Part shown: positions 44,566 through 52,670 of the stretch, piece after piece
Layout of the letters: the number at the start of each line of letters is the position of its first letter
Position numbering within the stretch: position 1 is the stretch's first letter
Source of the DNA: VRUE01 sp963720805
GTDB lineage: Bacteria; Actinomycetota; Thermoleophilia; Solirubrobacterales; 70-9
DNA length: 64,000 nt
Direction of reading: 5' to 3'
NCBI GenBank assembly: GCA_963720805.1
Contig: CAVRGT010000007.1
Span: 124,001-188,000, forward strand
The notes under the pieces: generated by a model
The model's database searches: none
Seen by the model: only the letters and a program-made list of their open reading frames with translations
What the model was told of the DNA's origin: nothing
Position numbers and translations under genes: made by a program

Positions 44566-44671
44566 TGAATAACAGGCCGCGATTTCGCGGTCAAGTGTTA
44601 CAGATTATTCACACTGAACTGTAACTATCGGGTTGAAGCTGATGGAGCTTTGGCCTGCAATTTGCAGCACG

Positions 44672-45673
44672 TCAAAGTGCCGCGCGCGCGGTTAGGCGCA
44701 AATACAGCCGGCGGATCAGTTCCTCGGCCAGCTCCACCTGCTCACCACCGATCCGCAGGCGATCCGCCTGACCCTCGAGGAGGGCATCGACCCAAGCGCG
44801 GGCGGAGCCCAGGGCCCAGGTTTTCGGGCTGTCCGCGAAGCGAGAGTTGCAGGCCACGATCGACCCCTGCTCAACCTCGACCCCAACCCCGGCCAGCCGG
44901 TCGGCCGCCTGAGCCGAGCCCGCCGAACCGGTGTCAACCGCGAGCAAGCATGAACCCGAGCGGGTGACTTCGAGGTCAACGAGCGGCACCGCGAGGAGAA
45001 AAGCGGCCTCGATGTCGAGGCGGGCAAGCGGGTTGGTGCTCTGAGCGAGGTGCCGGCACTCACAACGCCCGGCGGCCGCGATCGGCGCGACGGCCTGGCG
45101 GGTCCACTTTGTAACCCCGTAGGGCTTGCTTCCCCTGCCTCCGTTTGGCCTCGGTTCCAGTTGCCGGGCGGCACGCATCGCACTGAGGCGGCGCTCGAGG
45201 GCCGGATAGGAGTGGTCGTTGATCACGCTGCTCAACTCGGTGAGCGAGAGCGGGCGAGCGGCGAGGGCGCGCAACATCGTCGAGCTCCAGCCCCCGATCA
45301 GCGCACGGATCGCGCCCTTGGCCGACTCGCTGCCCAAGACGATCGGGCCCTGGGGCGCCCGTGAGAGCCAGGCTTCGACGGTCTCGACAACCGCCAGAAC
45401 CCCCTTCCCGACAGGGGTCAGCTCGTTCTCGACCGTGTAGGGCATGCCGCCGCGTACGTGGCGTTCGAGGGCGCCGATTCCGCGCAGGTTTCCGACCTGG
45501 CCACGCAACGTCGTCTGCGCGGCGCCGCCAATCCGTTCGCGCAGATCGGGAAGGCGCATCGGGCCCTCGAGGTGGGCCCGCAAGATTGGGATGCTGAGCG
45601 GCGCTGCGATCAGCGCGAGAACCGTGCCGCCGGCGCGAACCGGGGCAGGCAGAGTTGTGCTGTCGGCGTCCAT
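44672..45673 (-). CDS. Transcriptional regulator with two HxlR-type winged helices
   Basis: 333 residues from ATG 45671-45673. Two winged-helix units are visible: residues ~17-100 (LIAAPLSIPILRAHLEGPMR then LPDLRERIGGAAQTTLRGQV) and ~120-205 (WSSTMLRALAARPLSLTELS then SYPALERRLSAMRAARQLEP). The remainder is a probable ligand domain without known motifs. Duplicated HxlR-like regulators occur repeatedly in Solirubrobacterales. It is a single-gene unit after the non-coding gap; target unknown. Confidence 0.75.
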   Translation of the reverse strand: MDADSTTLPAPVRAGGTVLALIAAPLSIPILRAHLEGPMRLPDLRERIGGAAQTTLRGQVGNLRGIGALERHVRGGMPYTVENELTPVGKGVLAVVETVEAWLSRAPQGPIVLGSESAKGAIRALIGGWSSTMLRALAARPLSLTELSSVINDHSYPALERRLSAMRAARQLEPRPNGGRGSKPYGVTKWTRQAVAPIAAAGRCECRHLAQSTNPLARLDIEAAFLLAVPLVDLEVTRSGSCLLAVDTGSAGSAQAADRLAGVGVEVEQGSIVACNSRFADSPKTWALGSARAWVDALLEGQADRLRIGGEQVELAEELIRRLYLRLTARAAL

Positions 45674-45784
45674 CGTCGGCGCTACTGGTACTCGAAAAGC
45701 TTTCTAAAAAAACTGCCGTCAGCTACCCGCACCCTATTGGATACGGCGGCCCGCCTCGCCGGAAGTGAAGCCGCCCGGAGCTAT

Positions 45785-45801
45785 GCAGACAGACTGTCTG
45801 C
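45785..45801. promoter_or_regulatory. 17-base palindrome at the 3' end of fprA
   Basis: GCAGACAG-A-CTGTCTGC, perfect 8-bp arms, abutting the fprA stop codon. No T run follows on the minus strand, so either a weak transcript-end hairpin or a protein-binding site; the first seems likelier by position. Confidence 0.4.
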
Positions 45802-47207
45802 TAGCCAGAGATGCGCTCGCCGAGGCTCTGCAGCATCTCCTCGACGCGAACGAACTTGACGCGCGGGCGGCCGTGCGGCTCGCCGCGACCAATCTCGGCC
45901 TGATCGATTGCCTGCCAGTCCTCGAAGCTCACGTAACGCACGCCGCGCTCGGCGAGCAGCGACTCGACCGCCACCGGATCCGGGCTCTGCGGGGCGAGCA
46001 GGGCCTGCGACTCGACATCGGCGAAGAGGTGCTGGACCGTCTCCAGCGCGTCCTTCTTGTTGGTCCCGATCACGCCCGAGGGGCCACGCTTGATCCAACC
46101 CGCCGTGTAGTGACCGAGCTTGTGGCCGGAGTCGTGGGAGTCGAGCACGCGACCGCCGTCGTTGAGGATCAGGCCGCGCTTCTGATCGAAGGGCACACCC
46201 TCGATCGGCACGCCGGTGTAGCCGACGGAGCGCAGCACCAAGCCGCACTCGAGCTCTTCGCGCTCACCCGAGTCCTTGGCACGCAGGGTGCCGCCCTCCT
46301 CGACCAGTTCGTTGCGACCGATCACGATCTTCTCGACCTTGCCATCGCCCTTGATCTCGACCGGCGAGGCGAGGAAGCGCAAGACGATCCGAATCTGCTT
46401 GCCGCTTGGTTGGCGCTGGGAGAACTCGCGCAGCGTCTCGACGTTGACCCGGGTCGTCTTGTCGGCCTCCTCGGACTCCAGGAAGGCGGCGCTGGCCTGG
46501 TCGAGCTCGACGTCGGCGGGGTCGACGATCACCTCGGCGTCCTCCATCACCCCCAGCTCCTTGATCTCGGGGTTGGTGAAGGCCGCCTGCACGGGGCCGC
46601 GGCGCCCGAGCACGACGATCTCGCGGATCTGGCTGCGGTCGAGCAACTCGATCGCGTGGTCGGCGGTATCGGTCTGGCGCAGCTCGTGATCGGTCAGCGC
46701 GAGCATGCGGGCGACGTCCATCGCGACGTTGCCGTTGCCGATCACCACGGCCCGTTCGGCGGAGAGGTCGAACTCGTCGTCCGCGTAGTCGGGATGCGAG
46801 TTGTACCAGCCGACGAATGAGGTGGCCGCATGGCTGCCGGGCAGCTCTTCGCCGGGGATCCCAAGCTGGCGGTCGGTCTCACAGCCGACCGTGAAGACGA
46901 TCGCGTGGTAGAGCCGCTCGAGGTCCTCAACCTCGAGGTCGTGGCCGATCTTGACGTTGCCGAAGAAGCGAAAACCCTCGCGGGCGGCGGTTTTTTCGTA
47001 GACCCGGATGACCGACTTGATCTTCGGGTGGTCGGGGGCGACGCCGCCGCGAACGAGGCCGAATGGCGAGGGCAGGCGATCGAAGAGGTCGACCTGAGCG
47101 TGCAGATCGCCGTCTTTGAGGATGTGCTCAGCGGCGTAGAAGCCGGAGGGGCCGGCGCCGACGATGGCGACGCGCAGAGGATTCTCTTCAGTTCCGATCT
47201 TGCTCAT
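45801..47207 (-). CDS. fprA: NADPH-ferredoxin reductase, FprA/adrenodoxin-reductase type
   Basis: 468 residues. The FAD-binding motif VAIVGAGPSGFYAAEHIL opens the protein, followed by PFGLVRGGVAPDHPKIKSVI, VVIGNGNVAMDVARML (NADP site) and the C-terminal TAGWIKRGPSGVIGTNKKDA, all typical of actinobacterial FprA. It passes electrons between NADPH and ferredoxin for P450s, Fe-S assembly or lipid desaturation. Start ATG 47205-47207. It follows a PAS/zinc-type gene and hemQ on the same strand with short gaps, suggesting a haem/redox unit. Confidence 0.95.
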   Translation of the reverse strand: MSKIGTEENPLRVAIVGAGPSGFYAAEHILKDGDLHAQVDLFDRLPSPFGLVRGGVAPDHPKIKSVIRVYEKTAAREGFRFFGNVKIGHDLEVEDLERLYHAIVFTVGCETDRQLGIPGEELPGSHAATSFVGWYNSHPDYADDEFDLSAERAVVIGNGNVAMDVARMLALTDHELRQTDTADHAIELLDRSQIREIVVLGRRGPVQAAFTNPEIKELGVMEDAEVIVDPADVELDQASAAFLESEEADKTTRVNVETLREFSQRQPSGKQIRIVLRFLASPVEIKGDGKVEKIVIGRNELVEEGGTLRAKDSGEREELECGLVLRSVGYTGVPIEGVPFDQKRGLILNDGGRVLDSHDSGHKLGHYTAGWIKRGPSGVIGTNKKDALETVQHLFADVESQALLAPQSPDPVAVESLLAERGVRYVSFEDWQAIDQAEIGRGEPHGRPRVKFVRVEEMLQSLGERISG

Positions 47208-47247
47208 GGCGAGCGCGAAAGAATAGGGAACTCGGGGCCTCGCGCGC

Positions 47248-47787
47248 CTACGCGGCGAGCAACATCTCGTTGCAGGTGGGACAGATGCCGTGGCTCAGGG
47301 CGGGCAACCGGGGGCGGTTGAACAGTTCCAACCGCTTGGCGGCCTCCTCGACCTCGACCCACTCGCCATCGACTTCGAAGCGGTCGCACCAGCCGCACAT
47401 GTCGATCATTTCCTTGCTTCGCGGCACTTCCGTGTCGAGCAGCGGCTGGGGGACGTCGCGCTCCTCTTCGGATCGCAGCCGTGCCGAGAAGAGCACGACC
47501 CGCCCCCCGGGCCGGGCGACGATGCGGATGTCCATCTCGCGGCGCACGGCCGGCGCATCGCAGCGGAAGGGCAGCTCGACGTCGCCGACCTCGTCGCGGA
47601 CGCGGCGGACCAGCAGTCGCTGCAGTTTCACCAGCTCCCGCCCCGAGACGTAGTCCCAGAGCGAGCGACCGAGGCTACTGCCGGCCTCGGGCCAGCCGTT
47701 CTCCTCGGCGAAGGAGTAGTAGCCCTCGTCGACCTTGATCAGGTGGTCGTGCTCGTCGATCGCATAGCTGAGCGCTTCGGTCCTCAT
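47248..47787 (-). CDS. PAS-like sensor protein with a Cys4 (zinc or Fe-S) tail
   Basis: 179 residues from ATG 47785-47787, overlapping the hemQ stop (ATGA). The N-terminal ~105 residues look like a PAS fold (YAIDEHDHLIKVDEGYYSFA, then SLGRSLWDYVSGRELVKLQR). The C-terminus carries two Cys pairs: MCGWCDRFEV and GICPTCNEML, a C-x2-C ... C-x2-C arrangement that could hold zinc or an Fe-S cluster. The pairing with hemQ and fprA suggests a redox or haem sensor. No output domain is seen. Precise family not recognised. Confidence 0.7.
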   Translation of the reverse strand: MRTEALSYAIDEHDHLIKVDEGYYSFAEENGWPEAGSSLGRSLWDYVSGRELVKLQRLLVRRVRDEVGDVELPFRCDAPAVRREMDIRIVARPGGRVVLFSARLRSEEERDVPQPLLDTEVPRSKEMIDMCGWCDRFEVDGEWVEVEEAAKRLELFNRPRLPALSHGICPTCNEMLLAA

Positions 47788-48479
47788 GCTCCGGCGGCGA
47801 TGGCGCTGGGGACGCCGTCGAGCGCGTCCAGCGCCTTGCGCAACGAGAGCGCCACGCAGGTGAAGATCGGGGTCTCGAGCTCGGTGAACTCGCTTGACTC
47901 GGTCGGGCGCAGCTCCTGCACCAGGTCGAGGAACATGCCCGGGTCATCGCCCTCGAACGCAACCACGAACTCCTGGTCGTCGAGGCCGAAGGAGTAGGAG
48001 GTGTTGATCGTGATCTCGGGGTAGCGGCGACCGACCTCGATGTGACTTTTCATGATCCGGCCCCGCTCCTCGGGCGCCAGCCCGTACCAGCGGCGCTGCT
48101 TGACCATCGGGTAGAGGAACATGTACTTGCGCTCCGAGACGCAGATCTCGGGCCGTGCCTGCTCCTCGGAGTAGGGAGAGCGCTTGGTCATCGAGAGGAA
48201 CGAGTAGGGCGTCTCGGCCCACTTCGCCAGGCCGCTCTGGCCGAGCACGACGTGGAAGGTGTGCAGGTCGTCGAGGTTGGGGCTCTGGCTGAGCAGGACC
48301 AGGTCGACGTCGCCGCGCGTTCCTATGGTTGAGTAGGCGCGCAACGAGCGGTCGAGGGCGAAGTCCTCGCAGGCGGCGAGGAACTCTTGCTTGTCGGAGG
48401 CGCGTTGCTCGGCGTTCAAGCGGCGCCAGGCGGGATTGACCTTGAACATCGTGAACTTTGCAAATGTGCGGTCGGCCAT
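47784..48479 (-). CDS. hemQ: Coproheme decarboxylase HemQ (chlorite dismutase-like)
   Basis: 231 residues from ATG 48477-48479 (MADRTFAKFTMFKVNPAWRR). The C-terminal half matches HemQ: RKYMFLYPMVKQRRWYGLAP, then RGRIMKSHIEVGRRYPEITI and NTSYSFGLDDQEFVVAFEGD. It carries out the last step of the coproporphyrin-dependent haem pathway of Gram-positive bacteria, turning coproheme into haem b. Its start codon region overlaps the divergent membrane protein start at 48466, so both genes must be transcribed from within each other's 5' ends. Confidence 0.92.
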   Translation of the reverse strand: MADRTFAKFTMFKVNPAWRRLNAEQRASDKQEFLAACEDFALDRSLRAYSTIGTRGDVDLVLLSQSPNLDDLHTFHVVLGQSGLAKWAETPYSFLSMTKRSPYSEEQARPEICVSERKYMFLYPMVKQRRWYGLAPEERGRIMKSHIEVGRRYPEITINTSYSFGLDDQEFVVAFEGDDPGMFLDLVQELRPTESSEFTELETPIFTCVALSLRKALDALDGVPSAIAAGA

Positions 48480-50295
48480 TGGGGTCACGATAGCTATTGG
48501 CCTTGGCCTTGTGGCGGGTGTGGGGTGGGGACCTTCACTTAACTTTTTCGGTGGGACCGCAGCGGCTGACCGAGTTTCGTCTGCCGAAAAAGTGCAAGAC
48601 GTTTCGGCCCCCACCCCACACCCGTCGACGAAGGTCACGATTGCTCTCGTGCCCCGAGGGACCGAGGTGGAGCGGCTTGCGAGGGTTCGGGGCGTCTCGC
48701 CAGGGCTGATGAGCGCTGGGCTTGGGAGCGTGCCGGCGGCGCAGACTTATCTCGATATTTCGCAGGGGAATCGGGTGTTTGATTCGCTCTATGACTCGGA
48801 GCTTCCGCGAGAGGTTGGCGGAGGGATCTGCGGACCGGCCTACCCGAAGGCGGTTGTGGAACGGGCGGAATCGGCTCCGGCGGAGATCGTTCCCGGGCTG
48901 CTGGCGGCGACACTGGCGGAGCACGGTCAGAGGTGCGAGGTGCGATCTGTTGGGCTCGGTGGGCTCTCGGGGCTGGTTCGGGGGCTCAGGGGCAACGACC
49001 TTTTGATCGCTATCGGGCGGGCACCGCCGGCTAAGAACGGGGCGCTGGCGATTGGGGTTGCGGGGCGGGGGTTCAACGGGGACCTGACTTCGGACAGCAC
49101 GCGGACCGATGGGTATGTGCTCTCTACCGACATCGCGCCGACGATTCTGGCGCGGTACGGGATCGCGGTGCCGTCGCAGATGTCGGGACAGGCGATTCGT
49201 GCAGAGGGGTCGGCTGACGCGGCGGCGATCGAATCGTTGGGGGAGCGGATGGCGGTGATCTCGGGGCGGCGCGGACCGGTGATCGGAGTCAGCCTGCTGG
49301 TTTGGTTGGTGATCTTCGGCTTGGCCGCCCTGGTCAGCTCCGATCGGGTTGGCCGGGTTGCGGTTCGGCTCGCCGCTCTCAGCGTCGTCTACCTGCCGCT
49401 GCTGCTCTTGGTGGGGGCGGCATTTGAAGCCGGCCAGGACACCGAACAGCTGCTGGTGATGTTCGGCGCCCCCCTGCTCGCCGCGCTGACGCTCTTTCTG
49501 TTGGGGGGGCTGCGGGCGATTGCCGTCGCCTCGGGCCTCGTCGTCCTCGCCTACGCGATCGACGCGATCGCCGGCTCGCCGCTCACCTCGCTCTCGCTGC
49601 TCGGCCCCAACCCCGGGCTCGGCGTGCGCTTCTACGGGATCGGCAACGAGCTCGAGGCATTGCTCGGTGTCCTCGTCGTCGCCGGGACCGGCGCCGCCCT
49701 GGCGGGCTTCTGGCCACGGCTGACAGAGCGCCGGGCGGCCTCGGCCTTCCTCACCATCAGCCTGCTCAGCGCGATCGTCTTTGCCGCGGGCCGCTTCGGC
49801 GCCGATGTCGGTGCCGCGATCGTCCTGCCGGTCGGCGGTGCCGTTGCCGCTGCCGCGATCGCCGCCCGGCGGCGACGCACCGCCCTGCTCGTGATCGCAG
49901 CGCCTGTGGCGGTGTTGGCGCTGATCGCCCTCGCCGACCTCCTCAGCGGCGCCAACGCCCACCTGACGCGTTCGGTGCTGGATGCCGGTGGCCTGGGTGA
50001 CCTCGCCGATGTTGCCCAGCGGCGCCTGCAGCTCTCCGCGCACAGTTTCATCCGCCCGATCGTCGCCTTCTTCCTGCCAATCATCGCGATCCTCTCCGCC
50101 CTCGCAATCTGGCAGCGCGCGCGCCTGCGCAGGTGGCTGCAGCCCACCCCGGCCCTGCGCGCCGGCCTGCTCGGCGCCCTCGCCGCGACCGTGATCGGGA
50201 CGCTCGCCAACGACTCGGGAGCGCTCCTGCTCGAGATCGGCGCCGCCTTCATCCTCGTCTTCCTCGCCTATGCCTGGAGCGAGCAATCCGCGTGA
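48466..50295 (+). CDS. Large multi-span membrane protein with extracytoplasmic N-terminal domain, unknown
   Basis: 609 residues if GTG 48466 is the start, giving a signal sequence MRSAIGVTIAIGLGLVAGVG; GTG 48649 would give 548. Residues ~17-53 are encoded by palindromic element 3. The exported domain (about 55-270) contains PRGTEVERLARVRGVSPGLM and DGYVLSTDIAPTILARYGIA, a DIAPT(I/L) motif seen in alkaline-phosphatase-superfamily-like proteins. From ~275 on there are about nine membrane helices with the conserved loop GPNPGLGVRFYGIGNELEAL and GRFGADVGAAIVLPVGG. It resembles actinobacterial conserved membrane proteins of unknown role; a phosphatase activity is not proven. Confidence 0.75.
   Translation: MRSAIGVTIAIGLGLVAGVGWGPSLNFFGGTAAADRVSSAEKVQDVSAPTPHPSTKVTIALVPRGTEVERLARVRGVSPGLMSAGLGSVPAAQTYLDISQGNRVFDSLYDSELPREVGGGICGPAYPKAVVERAESAPAEIVPGLLAATLAEHGQRCEVRSVGLGGLSGLVRGLRGNDLLIAIGRAPPAKNGALAIGVAGRGFNGDLTSDSTRTDGYVLSTDIAPTILARYGIAVPSQMSGQAIRAEGSADAAAIESLGERMAVISGRRGPVIGVSLLVWLVIFGLAALVSSDRVGRVAVRLAALSVVYLPLLLLVGAAFEAGQDTEQLLVMFGAPLLAALTLFLLGGLRAIAVASGLVVLAYAIDAIAGSPLTSLSLLGPNPGLGVRFYGIGNELEALLGVLVVAGTGAALAGFWPRLTERRAASAFLTISLLSAIVFAAGRFGADVGAAIVLPVGGAVAAAAIAARRRRTALLVIAAPVAVLALIALADLLSGANAHLTRSVLDAGGLGDLADVAQRRLQLSAHSFIRPIVAFFLPIIAILSALAIWQRARLRRWLQPTPALRAGLLGALAATVIGTLANDSGALLLEIGAAFILVFLAYAWSEQSA
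48515..48624. repeat. Palindromic element copy 3, in frame after a signal peptide
   Basis: Perfect 16-base arms CGGGTGTGGGGTGGGG (48515-48530) and its complement (48609-48624). Core: CTTCACTTAACTTTTTCGG (from ~48534) and CCGAAAAAGTGCAAGACG (48584-48601), the same orientation as copy 2. The element reads through in frame in the plus-strand membrane protein (SLNFFGGTAAADRVSSAEKV). The flanks carry similar bases on both sides (GGTCACGAT-A/T-GCT at 48483 and 48633). Confidence 0.83.
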
Positions 50296-50342
50296 CTCAC
50301 GCAACGAATCACCTCTGGGGAATCAACTACCCTTTGTGATTC

Positions 50343-52670
50343 GTGCGGATTGCTCTCGTCTCGCCATATTCCTGGTCCTACCAGGGCGGCGTGAACCGGC
50401 ACGTGGAGTCGCTTGCCGAGGAGTTTCTTGGCCGTGGCCATCACGTTCGCGTGCTCGCCCCCTTTGACCCGCCCGGGCGGGTCAGCCGCGTGCTGCACCG
50501 TGCCGCGCCGGAGCCGCGCGAGATACCCGACTACCTGATCCCACTGGGCCGGACGGCGGGCTTTCCCTCAAACGGGGCGATCTCGAACCTCGCGCCCTTT
50601 CCCGCCGGCGGGGTCGTGGCCCCACGCCGTGAGTTGAGCCGGGGCAAATTCGACGTCGTCCACATCCATGAGCCAGTGGTTCCGCTGGTCGGTTGGAACG
50701 CGGCGCTGGGAGCCAATGCTTCGGCCGTCGGAACCTTCCACGCCTACTCGACCAAGGCGGTGCCCAACTACACCGCCTCGGCGCTGGGGGGCCGGCGTGT
50801 CTTGAACCGCCTCTCCGCCCGGATCGCCGTCTCCGAGGCCGCCGCCTGGACGGGGCGCCGCTGGTTTGGCGGCCATTACGAGGTGATCCCCAACGGGGTC
50901 GATGTCGCCGCCGCCCCGAGCGAGCCAAAGCCGGCGAGTGATCAGCTGCGGGTCCTCTTCGTCGGCCGGCCGGAGGAGCGCAAGGGCCTGCCGATCCTGC
51001 TCTCCGCCTTTGGCGCCCTGATCGAGCACGTGCCCAGCCGCCTCACCGTGATCGGCGCCGAGCGCGAGGATGTGCTGCGCTACCTGGCCGATCCCGAGAC
51101 GATGAAGTCGATCGACGTCCGCGGCCGCGTCTCCGGCGAGGCGCTGCACCGCGCCCTGCACGAAGCCGACGTGCTCTGCGCCCCGTCGCTCTCCGGCGAG
51201 AGCTTCGGCATGGTCCTGACCGAGGCCTTCGCCGCCGGCACCCCGGCGATCGCGTCGGCGATCGCCGGCTACAGCGACGTCGTCAACGATGGCGTCGATG
51301 GCGTGCTCGTCCCCCCCGGCGACGCCCAGCGCCTCGCCGAGGAGCTGCAGCGCGCCCACCACGAGCCGGAGCGGCTGGCGGCGATGGGCCGCGCCGCCCG
51401 CCAAAGTGCCGAGCGCTACGCCTGGCTCCACGTCGCCGATCGGGTGACAGCGGTCTACGAGCGGGCGCTGGCGGTGCCCGAGCCGGCCAACAACCTGGAG
51501 CGAGCCGCCCGCTGGATGGGGATCCAGCCCTCCGACGGCTTGCCACCCCAACCCGCGCAGCGACTTCCCACACTCGACCCAGCGCCCGCCCAGCCCGGCA
51601 AGCGCAAGCGCAAGATCGCCCGCCGTGTCGGCCTTGCTGCCGCCGGCGTGATCGGGGTCGGCCTGACCGCGCTGGCGGCGCAGAAGATCGGCGTCGACAA
51701 CGTGGTCGAAAGCATCGTCCGCTCCGATCTCAGCTGGGTCTGGTTGGCCTGCGGGCTGATGGCGCTCTCGCTCTTCTTCCGCGCTGCCTCCTGGTATTGG
51801 ATCGTGCGCGCGGCATTGCCGCTGGCGCCGGTCCGCCGCCGCGACGTCACCTCGGCGACGATGATCGGCGTGCTGATGTCGGCGACCCTGCCGGCCCGCC
51901 TCGGCGAGCCGGCCCGCGCGATGTCGTTGGCCCGCCGCATAGGGCGAATGCGCGAGACCTTCCCGGTGCTGCTCGGCACCGTGGTCTCGCAGACGATGCT
52001 CAACCTGGTCGCCCTCGCCCTGCTCGGCGTGATCATCGTCTCCACCACCGACCTCTTCCACTCGGGCACCCAGAAGCTCTTCGCCTTCAGCTTCGTGCCG
52101 CTGCTGCTGCTGCTCGTCGTCCTGCTCGGCCCGCCGTTGATGCGGCGCAACGGCAACGGCCGCCTCGCCCGGCTCGGCGCCGGCATGCACGCCGCGCTGC
52201 TGCAGGTTCGCGCCGGCCTGCGGATCTTCCGCAACCCGCGCCGCGGCGCCGCTGCCGCGGCCGCGCAGCTCGGCGCCTGGGCGATCCAGCTCGCCGCCTG
52301 CTGGGCGCTGCTCGCCGCCCTCGGGCTCAGCGACCAGGCGGGGATTGGCGCCGCCGCCGCGGTCCTATTCGCCGTCAACGTGACCGCCGTCGTGCCGGCG
52401 ACGCCCTCGAACATCGGCGTCTTCCAGCTCGCCGTGATCAGCGTCCTGCACACCGGCTTTGGCGTCAGCACCGCCGACGCCCTCGCCTACGGCGTGATCC
52501 TGCAGGCGGTCGAGATCGCCACCGCCGTCGGGTTGGGATTGCCGGCCCTCGTTCGCGAAGGGCTCACCTGGAGCGATCTGCGTGTGCAGGCCCTCTCCAC
52601 CACTCCAGTGCGGCTCAAGCCGCACCCGGTGCCGCGCGAGTCCGGGACTCGCGCAGGCGTTCGCGCCTAG
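50343..52670 (+). CDS. GT4 glycosyltransferase fused to a flippase-like (LPG synthase TM) membrane domain
   Basis: 775 residues from GTG 50343. Residues ~1-380 are a GT-B glycosyltransferase of family 4: SYQGGVNRHVESLAEEFLGR at the start, IPNGVDVAAA, and the donor-site motif SLSGESFGMVLTEAFAAGTP, as in PimA-type alpha-mannosyltransferases. Residues ~420-750 form a UPF0104/LPG_synthase_TM domain with about eight helices and the motifs MSATLPARLGEPARAMSLAR and VVPATPSNIGVFQLA. Such TM proteins translocate or modify lipids. The fusion suggests glycosylation of a lipid on the inner leaflet followed by flipping. It starts 47 bases after the preceding gene. Confidence 0.88.
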   Translation: MRIALVSPYSWSYQGGVNRHVESLAEEFLGRGHHVRVLAPFDPPGRVSRVLHRAAPEPREIPDYLIPLGRTAGFPSNGAISNLAPFPAGGVVAPRRELSRGKFDVVHIHEPVVPLVGWNAALGANASAVGTFHAYSTKAVPNYTASALGGRRVLNRLSARIAVSEAAAWTGRRWFGGHYEVIPNGVDVAAAPSEPKPASDQLRVLFVGRPEERKGLPILLSAFGALIEHVPSRLTVIGAEREDVLRYLADPETMKSIDVRGRVSGEALHRALHEADVLCAPSLSGESFGMVLTEAFAAGTPAIASAIAGYSDVVNDGVDGVLVPPGDAQRLAEELQRAHHEPERLAAMGRAARQSAERYAWLHVADRVTAVYERALAVPEPANNLERAARWMGIQPSDGLPPQPAQRLPTLDPAPAQPGKRKRKIARRVGLAAAGVIGVGLTALAAQKIGVDNVVESIVRSDLSWVWLACGLMALSLFFRAASWYWIVRAALPLAPVRRRDVTSATMIGVLMSATLPARLGEPARAMSLARRIGRMRETFPVLLGTVVSQTMLNLVALALLGVIIVSTTDLFHSGTQKLFAFSFVPLLLLLVVLLGPPLMRRNGNGRLARLGAGMHAALLQVRAGLRIFRNPRRGAAAAAAQLGAWAIQLAACWALLAALGLSDQAGIGAAAAVLFAVNVTAVVPATPSNIGVFQLAVISVLHTGFGVSTADALAYGVILQAVEIATAVGLGLPALVREGLTWSDLRVQALSTTPVRLKPHPVPRESGTRAGVRA

